A stretch of 34,313 bases of DNA from Bacillota bacterium (GTDB lineage Bacteria > Bacillota > Clostridia > Tissierellales > Peptoniphilaceae): assembly GCA_030532225.1 (NCBI GenBank), contig JAUNLQ010000014.1:1-34313 (forward strand). Reading direction: 5' to 3'. Positions within the stretch are counted from its first letter, which is position 1. The number at the start of each line of letters is the position of its first letter. A program made the translations under genes and the position numbers. The notes below the pieces were generated by a model. The model worked only from the letters and a program-made list of their open reading frames with translations, made no database searches and was not told the origin of the DNA. This document shows, one piece after another, positions 14,654 to 24,244 of the stretch.

Positions 14654-17600
14654 TTAACAAAGATCTTCGTCATCTTTTTTCTTCCTTAGACCAAGTAGGG
14701 ACATTCCCATTAGCCCACTACCTACAAGACTAAAGACCAAGGTTCCCATTCCACCAGTTGCTGGATAGACTGCCTTTTTGTTTACAACTGTAATTACAGG
14801 AACTTCCATTGGCTCAGCCTTGTCTGTAACTGTGATTATATAATTTCCATTTTCACCATTATAGGAATAGTTATATTCCCCCTCGGTACCAATTATGGAT
14901 TGGATTTCTAGTCCTTCTTCATCAGAATTATAGAAATAATCGCTATTAGAATCTAAAGTTATTGAATCTCCATTTTTAAAATTAAGCGTAATAGTTCCTT
15001 TAGGTTCAACACCCTTCCAGTTAAGTCCTACTGTAAAGTTTTGCTTATCTACTGTCTTTATAGTAAAGTCTAATTCTGGATTCTTTTCAATTCCCTTAAG
15101 AGCAATACCAGTAGGCAAATCTCCAGGATTTATTGCTAGGTAATAATTAAATTCCTTTCCTGCTTCATCCGCCAATTGAACTGAATAATTTTTAGTCTCT
15201 CCAGTTTCTAGGTTAATTTCTAGGCTAAAATCAGCTAAGTCCTTGCATAGAAGTATTGCCTTCAGACTTCCAGTCTTAGTTCCTTCATTGAAATTTGTTA
15301 TTTTAAGGTCTACCTTCTTAGGCATAAATTCAGTACTTATTACTATCTTGCCATCAGGATAAGTTATTCCTTTAAATTTAATATCCTCTGGCAGACTTCC
15401 TTCTTTAACAGATAAATAATAATTGTACTTCTTATCTGCTGGGTCCTTATCTGGAACTATTAAGCTAGTTGTTTCATTAGTATTTAGAGTAAATTCTTTT
15501 CTAAAAGTAGGGTCTTCTACAGCCTGTAAAACAAGACTTAAAGGACGACCATCAATACCCATGTGCTGACTTTCTACAACTATCTTTCTTTGGTTATCAT
15601 CATAGTGGGACAAAATTTCTATATCTCTGTCTGTTGTTAGCTGACCAATTTCTATGCTAGGAGTATCTATTATTATAGACTCTGCTTCTGTTTTTATATT
15701 TTCAAACTTGTAGCTGTAAGGATTTCCACTATCGTCTTTTATACTTAAGTTTTCAGTAATAGAACTGTTTAAAGCCAAGTTTAAATCTTGAACTTTAGCC
15801 CAGTTAAGACCATTATCAGAACTTCTATATAGTTCTCCATTAATAGTCCCTGTTCCTTGTCCTGTATGGGTATTAGTAAGCTTTATGGCTCTCTTTTCAT
15901 AAATTCTTACTCTTGGTGATTTTATAAGATAGCTTTCAGCTTGAGCGTTAGGTTTAAAGCTAATGCCTTCTACTAGGTCTATTTCTGTATCTTTAGGAAG
16001 ATTTGATACAGTAAAGCTTAGGCTTTTACTTTCTCCTGCATTAAGGGTAATTTCCTTAGAAGGCATCTGTAAATTAGTATCATATTCCCATTCAGTTTCT
16101 GTATCACCTAGATAAACAAAGTTTGAATTTAGACTAAGGATAATTTGTCCCTGGTCTATATCTTTCTGTTTAATCACTCCGCATTGTGGAATTTCTTCAT
16201 TTATCACTTTTAATGATTTTTCTGATTCGTAATTTCCTATTATAGTATTATAATCTCCTAAAGATGCATCAATTAAATTAGATAGACGAGGATAATTATT
16301 ATATGATGGTCGATCAGAATCAAATTCTTGACCAACGTATAAGTTTATAAATTCTACGTTAGAATTAAAAGAATTTAAAGTTCCTTTTAAACTCGTTTTT
16401 GCTCCTATACTTTTTGTTGCTAAGTTTACAAGGACTTTCTTGTTGGTTCTGTTATTCTCGAATAAATCATTTGCTATTTTAAATGCATTTTCCAAGTGAA
16501 TATCGCTAAGAGAATTGTCATTAAAACAACCATAATTTTGAATTTTTTCCTTGGAAAAGTTTTTATCTTGGAATGGATAACTTTTATAGCTATTCCATTT
16601 ATATCCAAGTTTGCTATCATAGATAATCACTGAAATTTTTGTTTTGTCTCCGAAGCTATCTATTTTATTAACTATAGCTTCCTTTATATCACTCCAAAAG
16701 ATATATCCATCATTTGGAATAATAAAGACTACATCCACTCCCTCGCTTCCTGTAACTGTATCCTCTCCTGCTGTAATATCCACTGTAACTTTAAAATTGT
16801 CTTCACTTGGATTGTAAATAGCATTGGTGGATATAGTTGACTTACCTAACTTAATATTGGTAATTAGAGAATCGGCTATTACTTTTGCATCTACTTGACC
16901 AGCTGATCTTAGTGGACTTGTTGAGAAACTACGGACCATGGTAGGTTTTGGCATAGATTCTTTTTGACTTAGCTGATTAGAAATCTCTGCTGTGTTTTTG
17001 GAAACGCTAGTTACACCATTACCATCTACTATAACTGTCCAAGTATCAAAAGTTCTTAAATAACCTTGAGGTGCTTCAACTTCTTCTAAGGTATAGGTTC
17101 CAGGAGTTAATTTATCAAATATAATTTTACCTTCAGCATTTGATACTTTTATGTCTCCTTCTTGGTTCCCATCTTTTGTTAGTTTGAATTTAGCTCCAGA
17201 AAGAACTTTTCCATCTGAATCAACTTTGTTAATCTCAAATTTCCCATTTGCTTTATTATTAATAACAATTTTATCTATATAATCTCCTTGACCACTACCT
17301 CCATCACCAAATACTTTAATTTCGTTATGACCTTTAATCCAAACACCTTCAGTGTTTTCACCACGATACTCTTCCCATTTAAATCCCATGTCTATATCTT
17401 TATTTACAGATTTTGTAGGGACATTTAATATAACGATATATCCATTGGAGTTGTAATTCACATCTACATTTTTAGGATGGAAATCACTAGCTGGAAATTC
17501 TAAATATGCCTGGTCACCCTTAGAGTAAACCTCTTTTTGAATTTGCTCTACACCAGGAGCATTTATATTAGGTTTCATTGAGTCTACCATTACAGATTCT

Positions 17601-20600
17601 TTTAAGTTCCCTGGAACTTTATATACAGTGACTGTAGAGTTTGCAATATCAAGATTCGGATTATTTTCTATATTATTATCATAATAATATAGCCTAGTCA
17701 TATCTTCGTCCCAAGGTCCCCTCGAATTTATTTTTGGATTCAAGTAAATTACTTGGGTTACCTTACTTTCACTTTTATGCCATTCTGGGATCATGTTTTT
17801 GATACTCATATAGTTTTCAAAATCTTTTCTCTCGTCGTAGATTCCAGAATAGTCAATATAAAAAGTATCTGTTTTATTTTCATCAGCAACTTTATTTGTA
17901 AAGGTATACTTGCCTGTATTTTGAATTTTATCCCTATTTGGTCCCATACCATTTAGTTGTAAATTTAGTTCTACATTTTCAAACTTATCAACAAAAGAGG
18001 TAAAAGTATAGACTATCTTGTTGTCTATATTGTCATATTCTCCTGTAGCCACAATTTTATCCCCAACTTTAAGAACTGGTGGATTGAATCTGTTTGTAGC
18101 AGGATTTAAGGTAGGTATTAATCCTAGGGGTTGAATTTTGTCATCTAGGTCAATTTCAAAGCTATCCCCACTTTTTACTAAGTCAGCAACATCAAATGTT
18201 ACCTCCATAGATAAGGAATCAAATTTATTTGCAAAAACAGTAGAACTATTTGTTACTTCATTTTGTGGGTCCCTGTTAACATAAAGGTTATAGTCTTTTA
18301 CTGTTATTCCTTGATTATTAGTTACAGATTTGATTGCTGTAGTTCTATGTGTAATAAATTCACTACTTAAGCTTTCAATTGAACTCCTGTTCCCACTTTC
18401 CAAAGAATATAATTGGTCTAGTGGAATTTCTGAAATATAAACGACTCCTTGGTCATTTACATATAGAGCAAAAGCATAGTCTAATTTTTTATAATCTTTA
18501 GGGGCTTCAGTTTCTATTATTGTATAATTTCCCTTACTTAGACCAGTAAAAATTACCATACCATCTTCCCCTGATATCGTTTCATCAACGAAAGTTCCAT
18601 CTAATTTTTCTAGTCTAAACTTTGCTCCTGGAAGTAGTATTCCATTTTCATCTGTTTTTTTAAGTCTAACATTAGCGGTCTTAGGATTTTCCACAAATAT
18701 TTCATTTTGCTTAATTTGAACTTTGTCATTGTCTGAGTTGGAACTAATTTTCAAAACATCTTTTATATAAGTTCCTCCCCTAAAATGGGCCTTTGAATTT
18801 AGTTCCTTCTGAGCTTCTGCTAAGTCACTAATTTGATAAAAATCTTTTTTCGTTTCTAGGGCATTGTAGCCAAGTCTAAAAGAATTATCCAAATTATTTA
18901 TCTTGTCTACTATTTGAAGTGGAATACTATCTTGACGACTTAAAGTTTCTTGGTCCTTTATGATTTCAAAATTATAAGGATCTATTGGTTTTCTTCCTTT
19001 TGGGGCCTTTGTCTCTTTAAGTGTATAGCTTCCAGGTCCTAAATATACTAGCTTAGGTTCTCCAGTACTTTCCCATGTTGTTATTAGGCTTCCATTTGGG
19101 CTTCCATCATTTTTTATTAATTGAAATTCAGCACCTTGTAATGGTTTACCTTCTTCATCTACCTTTGAAATCTCTATTGGATCATATACTTTGCCAGTAA
19201 TCAGATTTTGGTAAATATTTTCGCCGTTAGACAAGTTCAATCCTGCTTGGTTTTTGTGATTGGTGTAGGCTATAAGTTCTACATAGTCTTTTACTTGATT
19301 CCATTCATCATCACTTATACTATCAATCTTTTCATTAAAGTCTTGTCGAATGGCAGGATACTGTGTACTTGCAATACGTTTAAGCCATATTTCAGATTTT
19401 TCATAATCAGATGTAGTTAGCTTACCTATATAATCTCCAATTACAGTGTAATAAGCCCTAATATGATACTTAACATCTTCATAGCGAACGTCTAGCTTAT
19501 TATAATTAATACGATTATCATTACTTTCGAATACATCTAAATCGTTATATAGACCTAATTCATTACCATATCTATGGGCAACATAAAAGGCCTTTTTAAT
19601 TTGTTCATAAACTTTTTCTGGATTTTTTTCTTGACCATCTAAAACACCATCTGAAGCTGGCAAGAAAGGAAACAGGTCTGCCCCACTTTTTATTTCCCTT
19701 CTGATGATTTTAAGACCATCATTAGGCGTTGTAGGCCAAAAATCTTCACCTACAGGATCTGGTATCCCCCAATTTATACACCAAGCCATTTCATAGTTTT
19801 CTACTACTCTCATTATTGAGCTTAAGCCACTTGTTACAGCCTTCCATTCTTCTCCATATGCGCCAATAGGTCGAGTTTGATATCCTATATGGTATCCTTC
19901 CTTTAGTTCTGCTTCTGATCTTTTCCTAAAGCTTGCTGTTTTTGGGCCTCCTACTTGGCCTAGACCGTCAACTATAGTCCTATTTTGGAAGTCCACTGTT
20001 ATTTGGCTATTTTCTCCTGGTGTTTGTGGTAAGATCTTCCATGTATATTGAATTATAGTACCTGGAAGTAGTTTCTCAGGAAGTGATTCTCTTAGAGCAT
20101 TGGAATCTGATATTTGATCATCGTAAAAAACAGTATAAGTTCCATCTGCATTTGGGGTGAAAATCTGAACTGCTGGAACTTGAGCTATTTCACTTGCGTT
20201 AGTAAATGTTCTCTTGTAAACATCATCTCCTAGACTATTTAAAATCACCTTATCATTAATTTCTTCTAATCTAAGGGTGTCTGATACTGTGAAATTAATA
20301 TAGTTTTCATATTCATTTAAATTTTTACCGAACATAGACCTGGTTGTATCTCCATATGCTGTAGATACATACTGGTCGTATGATGTTCTAGGAGCATTAC
20401 TAGTTGTTAGTCTAACGTCTATTAGATTAAAGCCGTTTTTAAATTTATCAAATTGTTCTAGATTTTTTATATATGGAATAACAAAACCTAGTGAGCCAGC
20501 TATTATTGAATCAATCTTAGCCTGAACTTCTTCTACTATTGCCATCAAGTAGTTTTCATCTGGTGTAAGTCTTAGGCCTAGACTATAGGTATTGGCTGGA

Positions 20601-23494
20601 ATTTCTATGCTAGCTGTAACTTCAATGTTTATTTTATTGCCTAAATCATTTTTTTTAAGACTTAAGGCTTTTCTAGTTAGTGCATTGTTTGATTCCATTT
20701 GTCCTTCGAATAGTGGATCGTTGCCGTCTATACTAATCTTATAATTATAATCCCTTAGACCTTGGTCTGAAGGTGCATAAAGGGCAAGACCTAAGTTGTT
20801 GTAGTCTAATAGGTCTTTTTTCTCTAGCAACTCACTTGTGTCTATACTTATAGTCCATCTCATTCTCCCCCCATTTGAATAATAATAGTCTTGTTTTGAT
20901 TCATAAGGAAGAGAGTAAGGATAAGTTGTTGAAGAATTATCTTCTGCAGCTGAATCATCAACTATTAAAGGAGCTTTTAGAGTTACTGGACTGTCTTCTC
21001 CCTTTAAAACCTCTCTGTCAAACATAGTTTGGCTGGCCATGTTCTTGCCTTTAAGGTTAATATTTATTCTTATTTTTTCAACACTACCAATTACTTCTGG
21101 ATTAAAATCTAGCATTTGATTTATTGCTACTGTGAAATCTTCTGTTATTGTTTCTTGGAAGCTATATCTAATGATATTATCACTTACTATATACTCTAAA
21201 CTAGCTAGGATAGTCCCATCAGCTTTTTTTATAGGTTCTAAGTCATTTGCCCCTACTTTTAAATAAGGTCCTATGTTAATGTCAAAATACCAATCTTTTG
21301 GTATTGGTTGTTCTATTGAAGCTTTAAAGTTTAGCTTATTAGCTAAATGGAATTTTTTTCCTTGGAAAGAACTACTTGCTTCCTTTAGAGGTTCTTCTAC
21401 AAGTTCTTCGCCTAGTTCAAGTTGTCCTTTTTCTGAATTTTCTTCTACAGCAACTAGTATTTCTTTTTCTACTATATTTTCTGCTTCAAAAATGTTAGGG
21501 TAACTTTCTTCTAGATTTTGGGCTTGAGGTCCTAGGTTAAAGCTTCTTAGGCCTAGGTCTGTTTCTGCTCTTAGGTCTTCTGCTAGTCTAGTTCTTGTTT
21601 GGATTAGAAGTTGTGGATTCCAGCTTCTTTCTTGTTCTTGAACTTCTTGGTGTTCTTCTAGACTTAAGTTACTTATAAGTTCTTGGTTATTAAGGTCCCA
21701 ATCAGCTTCTAGGTCTAGTCCTTGGTCTGCCATTCTTTCCATTTCCACTGTGATTATATACTTGTAGCCTGGGTCTAGTTTTGTGGCTAGGCTTAGTGGA
21801 TTTAAGATTTCTCTTTGGCCTAGGTCTTCTTGTAGAAAGATTGGATCTAATGTCTTATAGCCTTCTATGTCTTCTACATCTGCTAGGTCCCTAAAGTTAT
21901 AATCTGTTAGGCTAATGTCTTCTTCTCTATAGCCATCAGTTTTTATTATGCTTTGTATTCTTATATTGTCTGATCTTTGATTTTCCCCATCTAAGAAATT
22001 AAGGCTAAGGTCTTTTATTGCACTTAGTTTGTTAATATCTATTACGATTTTAAATTGGGCAAGATTTTCGTCTAATAGTTTGCCGCTTGTTCTTATAGAA
22101 GCGTTCTTGTATTCTTCTAAGTCTTCTAGATTTTGCTTATCGTTGCTAATAGTTATTGGCAAGTAAAGATTTTCATAGCCTAAGCCTTCTACTGTAATTG
22201 TAGTTTGGATTTCCTTATGTTCTTGTGCTTGTTGAACTTTTTCTGTTTCTTGGCTTTGGATTACAGAGAATAAGTCTACTGACCTAAAGTTTTCTATATA
22301 CCAAGCTGGGTCAAAGTTTTGAAGTTGAACTTGGTAGTTAGGGTCTAGTTTTTCTTTTGCTCTTTCAAAGCTTTCCATATCTATATGGAAGTTTGGATCT
22401 GCTAAAAGTTCTTGGCCAGTTTTAGGCCACAAGTTTCCATTTTCGTCTTTTATTAAAAATCTAAGCTCTGCTAGATCGATTTGGTCTTTGTTGGTGTAGC
22501 TTAGTTTTCCTGCATCAAGAACTATTATTGATGAGTTTTTTGTTCTTAAGGCTTTGAATAATTCTATTGGTTGGATATTAAGATTTTCTTCTTTTACTTC
22601 TAGGTCTAGGCTTAGTGGTTCTATGCCTGGAATTTGGATTCTTAGTTGAAGCTTGGTACTTTCAATAGGATTTTCTCTTAAATAATTTTCAAGCTTTTCT
22701 TTAAAGCTAGGAGCCTCGTCTGCTAAATAAATTGGATCTAAAAGTTTTTGGTAATAATTTGCTGCTAGTTTTTGGTCTAGGCTTGGATAAATAAGAATTT
22801 CTGGATTTGAAATTAATTCTTGGTAATCAAACAAGCATCCTTGGCCCTCTGGGGTTTTTGTTAAAATAAGTAAGTCCCTTAAATCTAGGCTTTGGCCTGC
22901 TATGTATGATGTTTTTCCTAGACTAATGATTTGACCTTGACCTGGTTGAAGATTTTCAAGTAAGGCTTCTTGGTCAGCTGACAAGATTTTATTTTCAGTG
23001 TTTTCATCTTGGTAAGCTGGGTCTTGGCTTTGGTCTTCTGGAGATTCTAGAAGATTTTCTTCTAAGTCTTGTAGAAGATTTTCTTCAGTTTCTACAATTT
23101 CTTCTTCGGTTTCTGTTTCAATTTCTGTTTCTATTATTGGATTTGAGTCTGTTAAGATTTCTTCTTGGTCAGCTTCAAGTTCTTCTGATTGTCCTTCATT
23201 TGTTTCTAATGAAGGGAAAATACTTTCTAAATCAGAGTCTTGATTTTCTGTTTCTTGGTCCAAGTTTTCTTCTTGAGAAAAAATAATGCTGTCTTGGAAA
23301 AAGATACTTTCTTCTGGATCTTCATTATTTTCAAGAGAATCAGAATTTATTATTATTGTTTGGCTTTCTTTTTCTCCTTGATCTGCTGGCATATTTCGGG
23401 CCATAGCTATTGTTGTAGCAAATGGTTGCAGCAAGAATACTAGAACCAAGATTAAAGATATTAATTTTTTATGGTTGTATTCTTTGATGATCAT
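14654..23494 (-). CDS. Giant pilus tip adhesin: thioester domain, SpaA domains, MIDAS-less vWFA-like domain, YPATG signal
   Basis: 2,946 residues. Signal peptide (1-33), an acidic Glu/Asp/Gln-rich region (about 34-170), then a long set of beta-rich domains. A thioester-type domain holds the AWCINWGIPDP motif (Cys1239) and the STQYPAIRQ motif (Gln1378), the pair that forms a Cys-Gln thioester in Cpa-like pilus tips. SpaA domains lie at about 1437-1535, 1601-1688 and 2081-2161, with an adhesin-like Ig region between the second and third. A vWFA-like domain (about 2250-2410) reads VVFIIPNDGY where DxSxS is expected. Four repeats of about 95 residues (2535-2905) lead to YPATGG (2907), a membrane segment and KKKDDEDLC. 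Its size, position first in the cluster and domain set point to the tip. GGGAGG precedes the ATG. Confidence 0.9.
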   Translation of the reverse strand: MIIKEYNHKKLISLILVLVFLLQPFATTIAMARNMPADQGEKESQTIIINSDSLENNEDPEESIFFQDSIIFSQEENLDQETENQDSDLESIFPSLETNEGQSEELEADQEEILTDSNPIIETEIETETEEEIVETEENLLQDLEENLLESPEDQSQDPAYQDENTENKILSADQEALLENLQPGQGQIISLGKTSYIAGQSLDLRDLLILTKTPEGQGCLFDYQELISNPEILIYPSLDQKLAANYYQKLLDPIYLADEAPSFKEKLENYLRENPIESTKLQLRIQIPGIEPLSLDLEVKEENLNIQPIELFKALRTKNSSIIVLDAGKLSYTNKDQIDLAELRFLIKDENGNLWPKTGQELLADPNFHIDMESFERAKEKLDPNYQVQLQNFDPAWYIENFRSVDLFSVIQSQETEKVQQAQEHKEIQTTITVEGLGYENLYLPITISNDKQNLEDLEEYKNASIRTSGKLLDENLAQFKIVIDINKLSAIKDLSLNFLDGENQRSDNIRIQSIIKTDGYREEDISLTDYNFRDLADVEDIEGYKTLDPIFLQEDLGQREILNPLSLATKLDPGYKYIITVEMERMADQGLDLEADWDLNNQELISNLSLEEHQEVQEQERSWNPQLLIQTRTRLAEDLRAETDLGLRSFNLGPQAQNLEESYPNIFEAENIVEKEILVAVEENSEKGQLELGEELVEEPLKEASSSFQGKKFHLANKLNFKASIEQPIPKDWYFDINIGPYLKVGANDLEPIKKADGTILASLEYIVSDNIIRYSFQETITEDFTVAINQMLDFNPEVIGSVEKIRININLKGKNMASQTMFDREVLKGEDSPVTLKAPLIVDDSAAEDNSSTTYPYSLPYESKQDYYYSNGGRMRWTISIDTSELLEKKDLLDYNNLGLALYAPSDQGLRDYNYKISIDGNDPLFEGQMESNNALTRKALSLKKNDLGNKINIEVTASIEIPANTYSLGLRLTPDENYLMAIVEEVQAKIDSIIAGSLGFVIPYIKNLEQFDKFKNGFNLIDVRLTTSNAPRTSYDQYVSTAYGDTTRSMFGKNLNEYENYINFTVSDTLRLEEINDKVILNSLGDDVYKRTFTNASEIAQVPAVQIFTPNADGTYTVFYDDQISDSNALRESLPEKLLPGTIIQYTWKILPQTPGENSQITVDFQNRTIVDGLGQVGGPKTASFRKRSEAELKEGYHIGYQTRPIGAYGEEWKAVTSGLSSIMRVVENYEMAWCINWGIPDPVGEDFWPTTPNDGLKIIRREIKSGADLFPFLPASDGVLDGQEKNPEKVYEQIKKAFYVAHRYGNELGLYNDLDVFESNDNRINYNKLDVRYEDVKYHIRAYYTVIGDYIGKLTTSDYEKSEIWLKRIASTQYPAIRQDFNEKIDSISDDEWNQVKDYVELIAYTNHKNQAGLNLSNGENIYQNLITGKVYDPIEISKVDEEGKPLQGAEFQLIKNDGSPNGSLITTWESTGEPKLVYLGPGSYTLKETKAPKGRKPIDPYNFEIIKDQETLSRQDSIPLQIVDKINNLDNSFRLGYNALETKKDFYQISDLAEAQKELNSKAHFRGGTYIKDVLKISSNSDNDKVQIKQNEIFVENPKTANVRLKKTDENGILLPGAKFRLEKLDGTFVDETISGEDGMVIFTGLSKGNYTIIETEAPKDYKKLDYAFALYVNDQGVVYISEIPLDQLYSLESGNRSSIESLSSEFITHRTTAIKSVTNNQGITVKDYNLYVNRDPQNEVTNSSTVFANKFDSLSMEVTFDVADLVKSGDSFEIDLDDKIQPLGLIPTLNPATNRFNPPVLKVGDKIVATGEYDNIDNKIVYTFTSFVDKFENVELNLQLNGMGPNRDKIQNTGKYTFTNKVADENKTDTFYIDYSGIYDERKDFENYMSIKNMIPEWHKSESKVTQVIYLNPKINSRGPWDEDMTRLYYYDNNIENNPNLDIANSTVTVYKVPGNLKESVMVDSMKPNINAPGVEQIQKEVYSKGDQAYLEFPASDFHPKNVDVNYNSNGYIVILNVPTKSVNKDIDMGFKWEEYRGENTEGVWIKGHNEIKVFGDGGSGQGDYIDKIVINNKANGKFEINKVDSDGKVLSGAKFKLTKDGNQEGDIKVSNAEGKIIFDKLTPGTYTLEEVEAPQGYLRTFDTWTVIVDGNGVTSVSKNTAEISNQLSQKESMPKPTMVRSFSTSPLRSAGQVDAKVIADSLITNIKLGKSTISTNAIYNPSEDNFKVTVDITAGEDTVTGSEGVDVVFIIPNDGYIFWSDIKEAIVNKIDSFGDKTKISVIIYDSKLGYKWNSYKSYPFQDKNFSKEKIQNYGCFNDNSLSDIHLENAFKIANDLFENNRTNKKVLVNLATKSIGAKTSLKGTLNSFNSNVEFINLYVGQEFDSDRPSYNNYPRLSNLIDASLGDYNTIIGNYESEKSLKVINEEIPQCGVIKQKDIDQGQIILSLNSNFVYLGDTETEWEYDTNLQMPSKEITLNAGESKSLSFTVSNLPKDTEIDLVEGISFKPNAQAESYLIKSPRVRIYEKRAIKLTNTHTGQGTGTINGELYRSSDNGLNWAKVQDLNLALNSSITENLSIKDDSGNPYSYKFENIKTEAESIIIDTPSIEIGQLTTDRDIEILSHYDDNQRKIVVESQHMGIDGRPLSLVLQAVEDPTFRKEFTLNTNETTSLIVPDKDPADKKYNYYLSVKEGSLPEDIKFKGITYPDGKIVISTEFMPKKVDLKITNFNEGTKTGSLKAILLCKDLADFSLEINLETGETKNYSVQLADEAGKEFNYYLAINPGDLPTGIALKGIEKNPELDFTIKTVDKQNFTVGLNWKGVEPKGTITLNFKNGDSITLDSNSDYFYNSDEEGLEIQSIIGTEGEYNYSYNGENGNYIITVTDKAEPMEVPVITVVNKKAVYPATGGMGTLVFSLVGSGLMGMSLLGLRKKKDDEDLC

Positions 23495-23578
23495 AGATTT
23501 CCTCCCTCTAATCTAAAACATTTATAAGCATTGCGAATATATGTATAGTTTTCTAATATATGTCTCTATAAGGTTATA

Positions 23579-23607
23579 ATATTAATGACAAATCATATAA
23601 ATTTCAA
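23579..23607 (-). promoter_or_regulatory. Candidate promoter of the pilus operon
   Basis: On the minus strand TTGAAA (23607-23602) and TAATAT (23584-23579) are 17 bases apart. Transcription would start near 23,572, about 78 bases before the tip adhesin ATG. It lies just beside the first copy of the intergenic repeat. Confidence 0.45.
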
Positions 23608-23612
23608 CTTTA

Positions 23613-24080
23613 CAATTTTAGTGTTGTTTAACCTTGCAAGCGTAGTATTTATGCTAGTTTCAGAGTTTTTTGTAATTTTTTTGTTTTTGAATTTTTTTAT
23701 TTTATTCAAACAAATTTTTACATTTTCCCATATTTCAGGGCTTTCATGTGTTTAGTCTTTCATGCTTTTTTATTTTAAAATGAAACTAAAATTTTAAAAT
23801 TTTTCCTTTTTCCTAGTTCTTGTTATTTTTCTAGTAAAAACAGCTTTGCGAAAACAAGTTGTAGGGCTTTTTGTTTTTGATAATTTTCTTTGAATTTTCT
23901 TTAAAAAGTAAGTGTAGTCTTTTGCTGTACTTTTAAAATATACTAATACTAAGATTTTCTAATGTCAATTTTTTAGTGTAATTTAATTTTTTCCTGTAAA
24001 TTAAGTATTTGTGCTGTTTTCAGGGTTTTTGTAAGATTTTTGCTATTTGAATTTTTTTTAATAATTCAAATAATTTATTA
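23613..24080 (+). repeat. Degenerate repeats between tip adhesin and HTH regulator genes
   Basis: Two imperfect direct copies (23613-23720 and 23965-24080) share, in order, TTAGTGT, TTTAA, GTATTT..GCT, TTTCAG.GTTTTT, TGTAA, TTTTTG and a TTGAAT...ATTCAA inverted repeat. A third, shorter copy of the [CT]AG.G.TTTTTGT - TTGAATTTT part begins near 23862. TTCATGTGTT also recurs downstream of both long copies (23742 and 24124). The copies are in the same orientation between divergent genes. They may be regulator binding regions or the remains of a promoter duplication. Confidence 0.5.
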
Positions 24081-24182
24081 AACTTTGGCTAATTTACTTG
24101 TTTGTAAAGTATAGTGAATTAGTATTCATGTGTTAAAAAATGAAAAATATTTTTCTTATTTTTCTTTTTTTATCCTTAAAAC

Positions 24183-24211
24183 TTGTTATTATATATATTT
24201 TCGTATATAAT
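24183..24211 (+). promoter_or_regulatory. Promoter of the pilus-locus HTH gene
   Basis: TTGTTA (24183-24188) and TATAAT (24206-24211) are exactly 17 bases apart. Transcription would begin near 24,218, about 27 bases before the ATG at 24,245. This supports the shorter start of the gene. Confidence 0.65.
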
Positions 24212-24244
24212 CGTAAAAAGCTATATTTTAGGAGATGTTATTTT

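Larger units (their letters stand above)
23495..24244. other. 750-bp divergent intergenic region of the pilus locus
   Basis: It has no credible gene. It contains the tip gene promoter at the left, the degenerate repeats in the middle, two copies of ATTTTAAAAT near 23,772 and 23,791, the dyad TGAAT-N4-ATTCA at about 24,115-24,128 and the HTH gene promoter at the right. Its length is unusual in this compact window and suggests complex control. Confidence 0.55.

Noticed and set aside
24140..24244. 35-residue hydrophobic N-terminal extension of the HTH protein, which would suggest a membrane-anchored regulator
   Set aside because: The TTGTTA-17-TATAAT promoter lies within it and GGAG precedes the ATG at 24,245; the hydrophobic stretch is translated promoter DNA.
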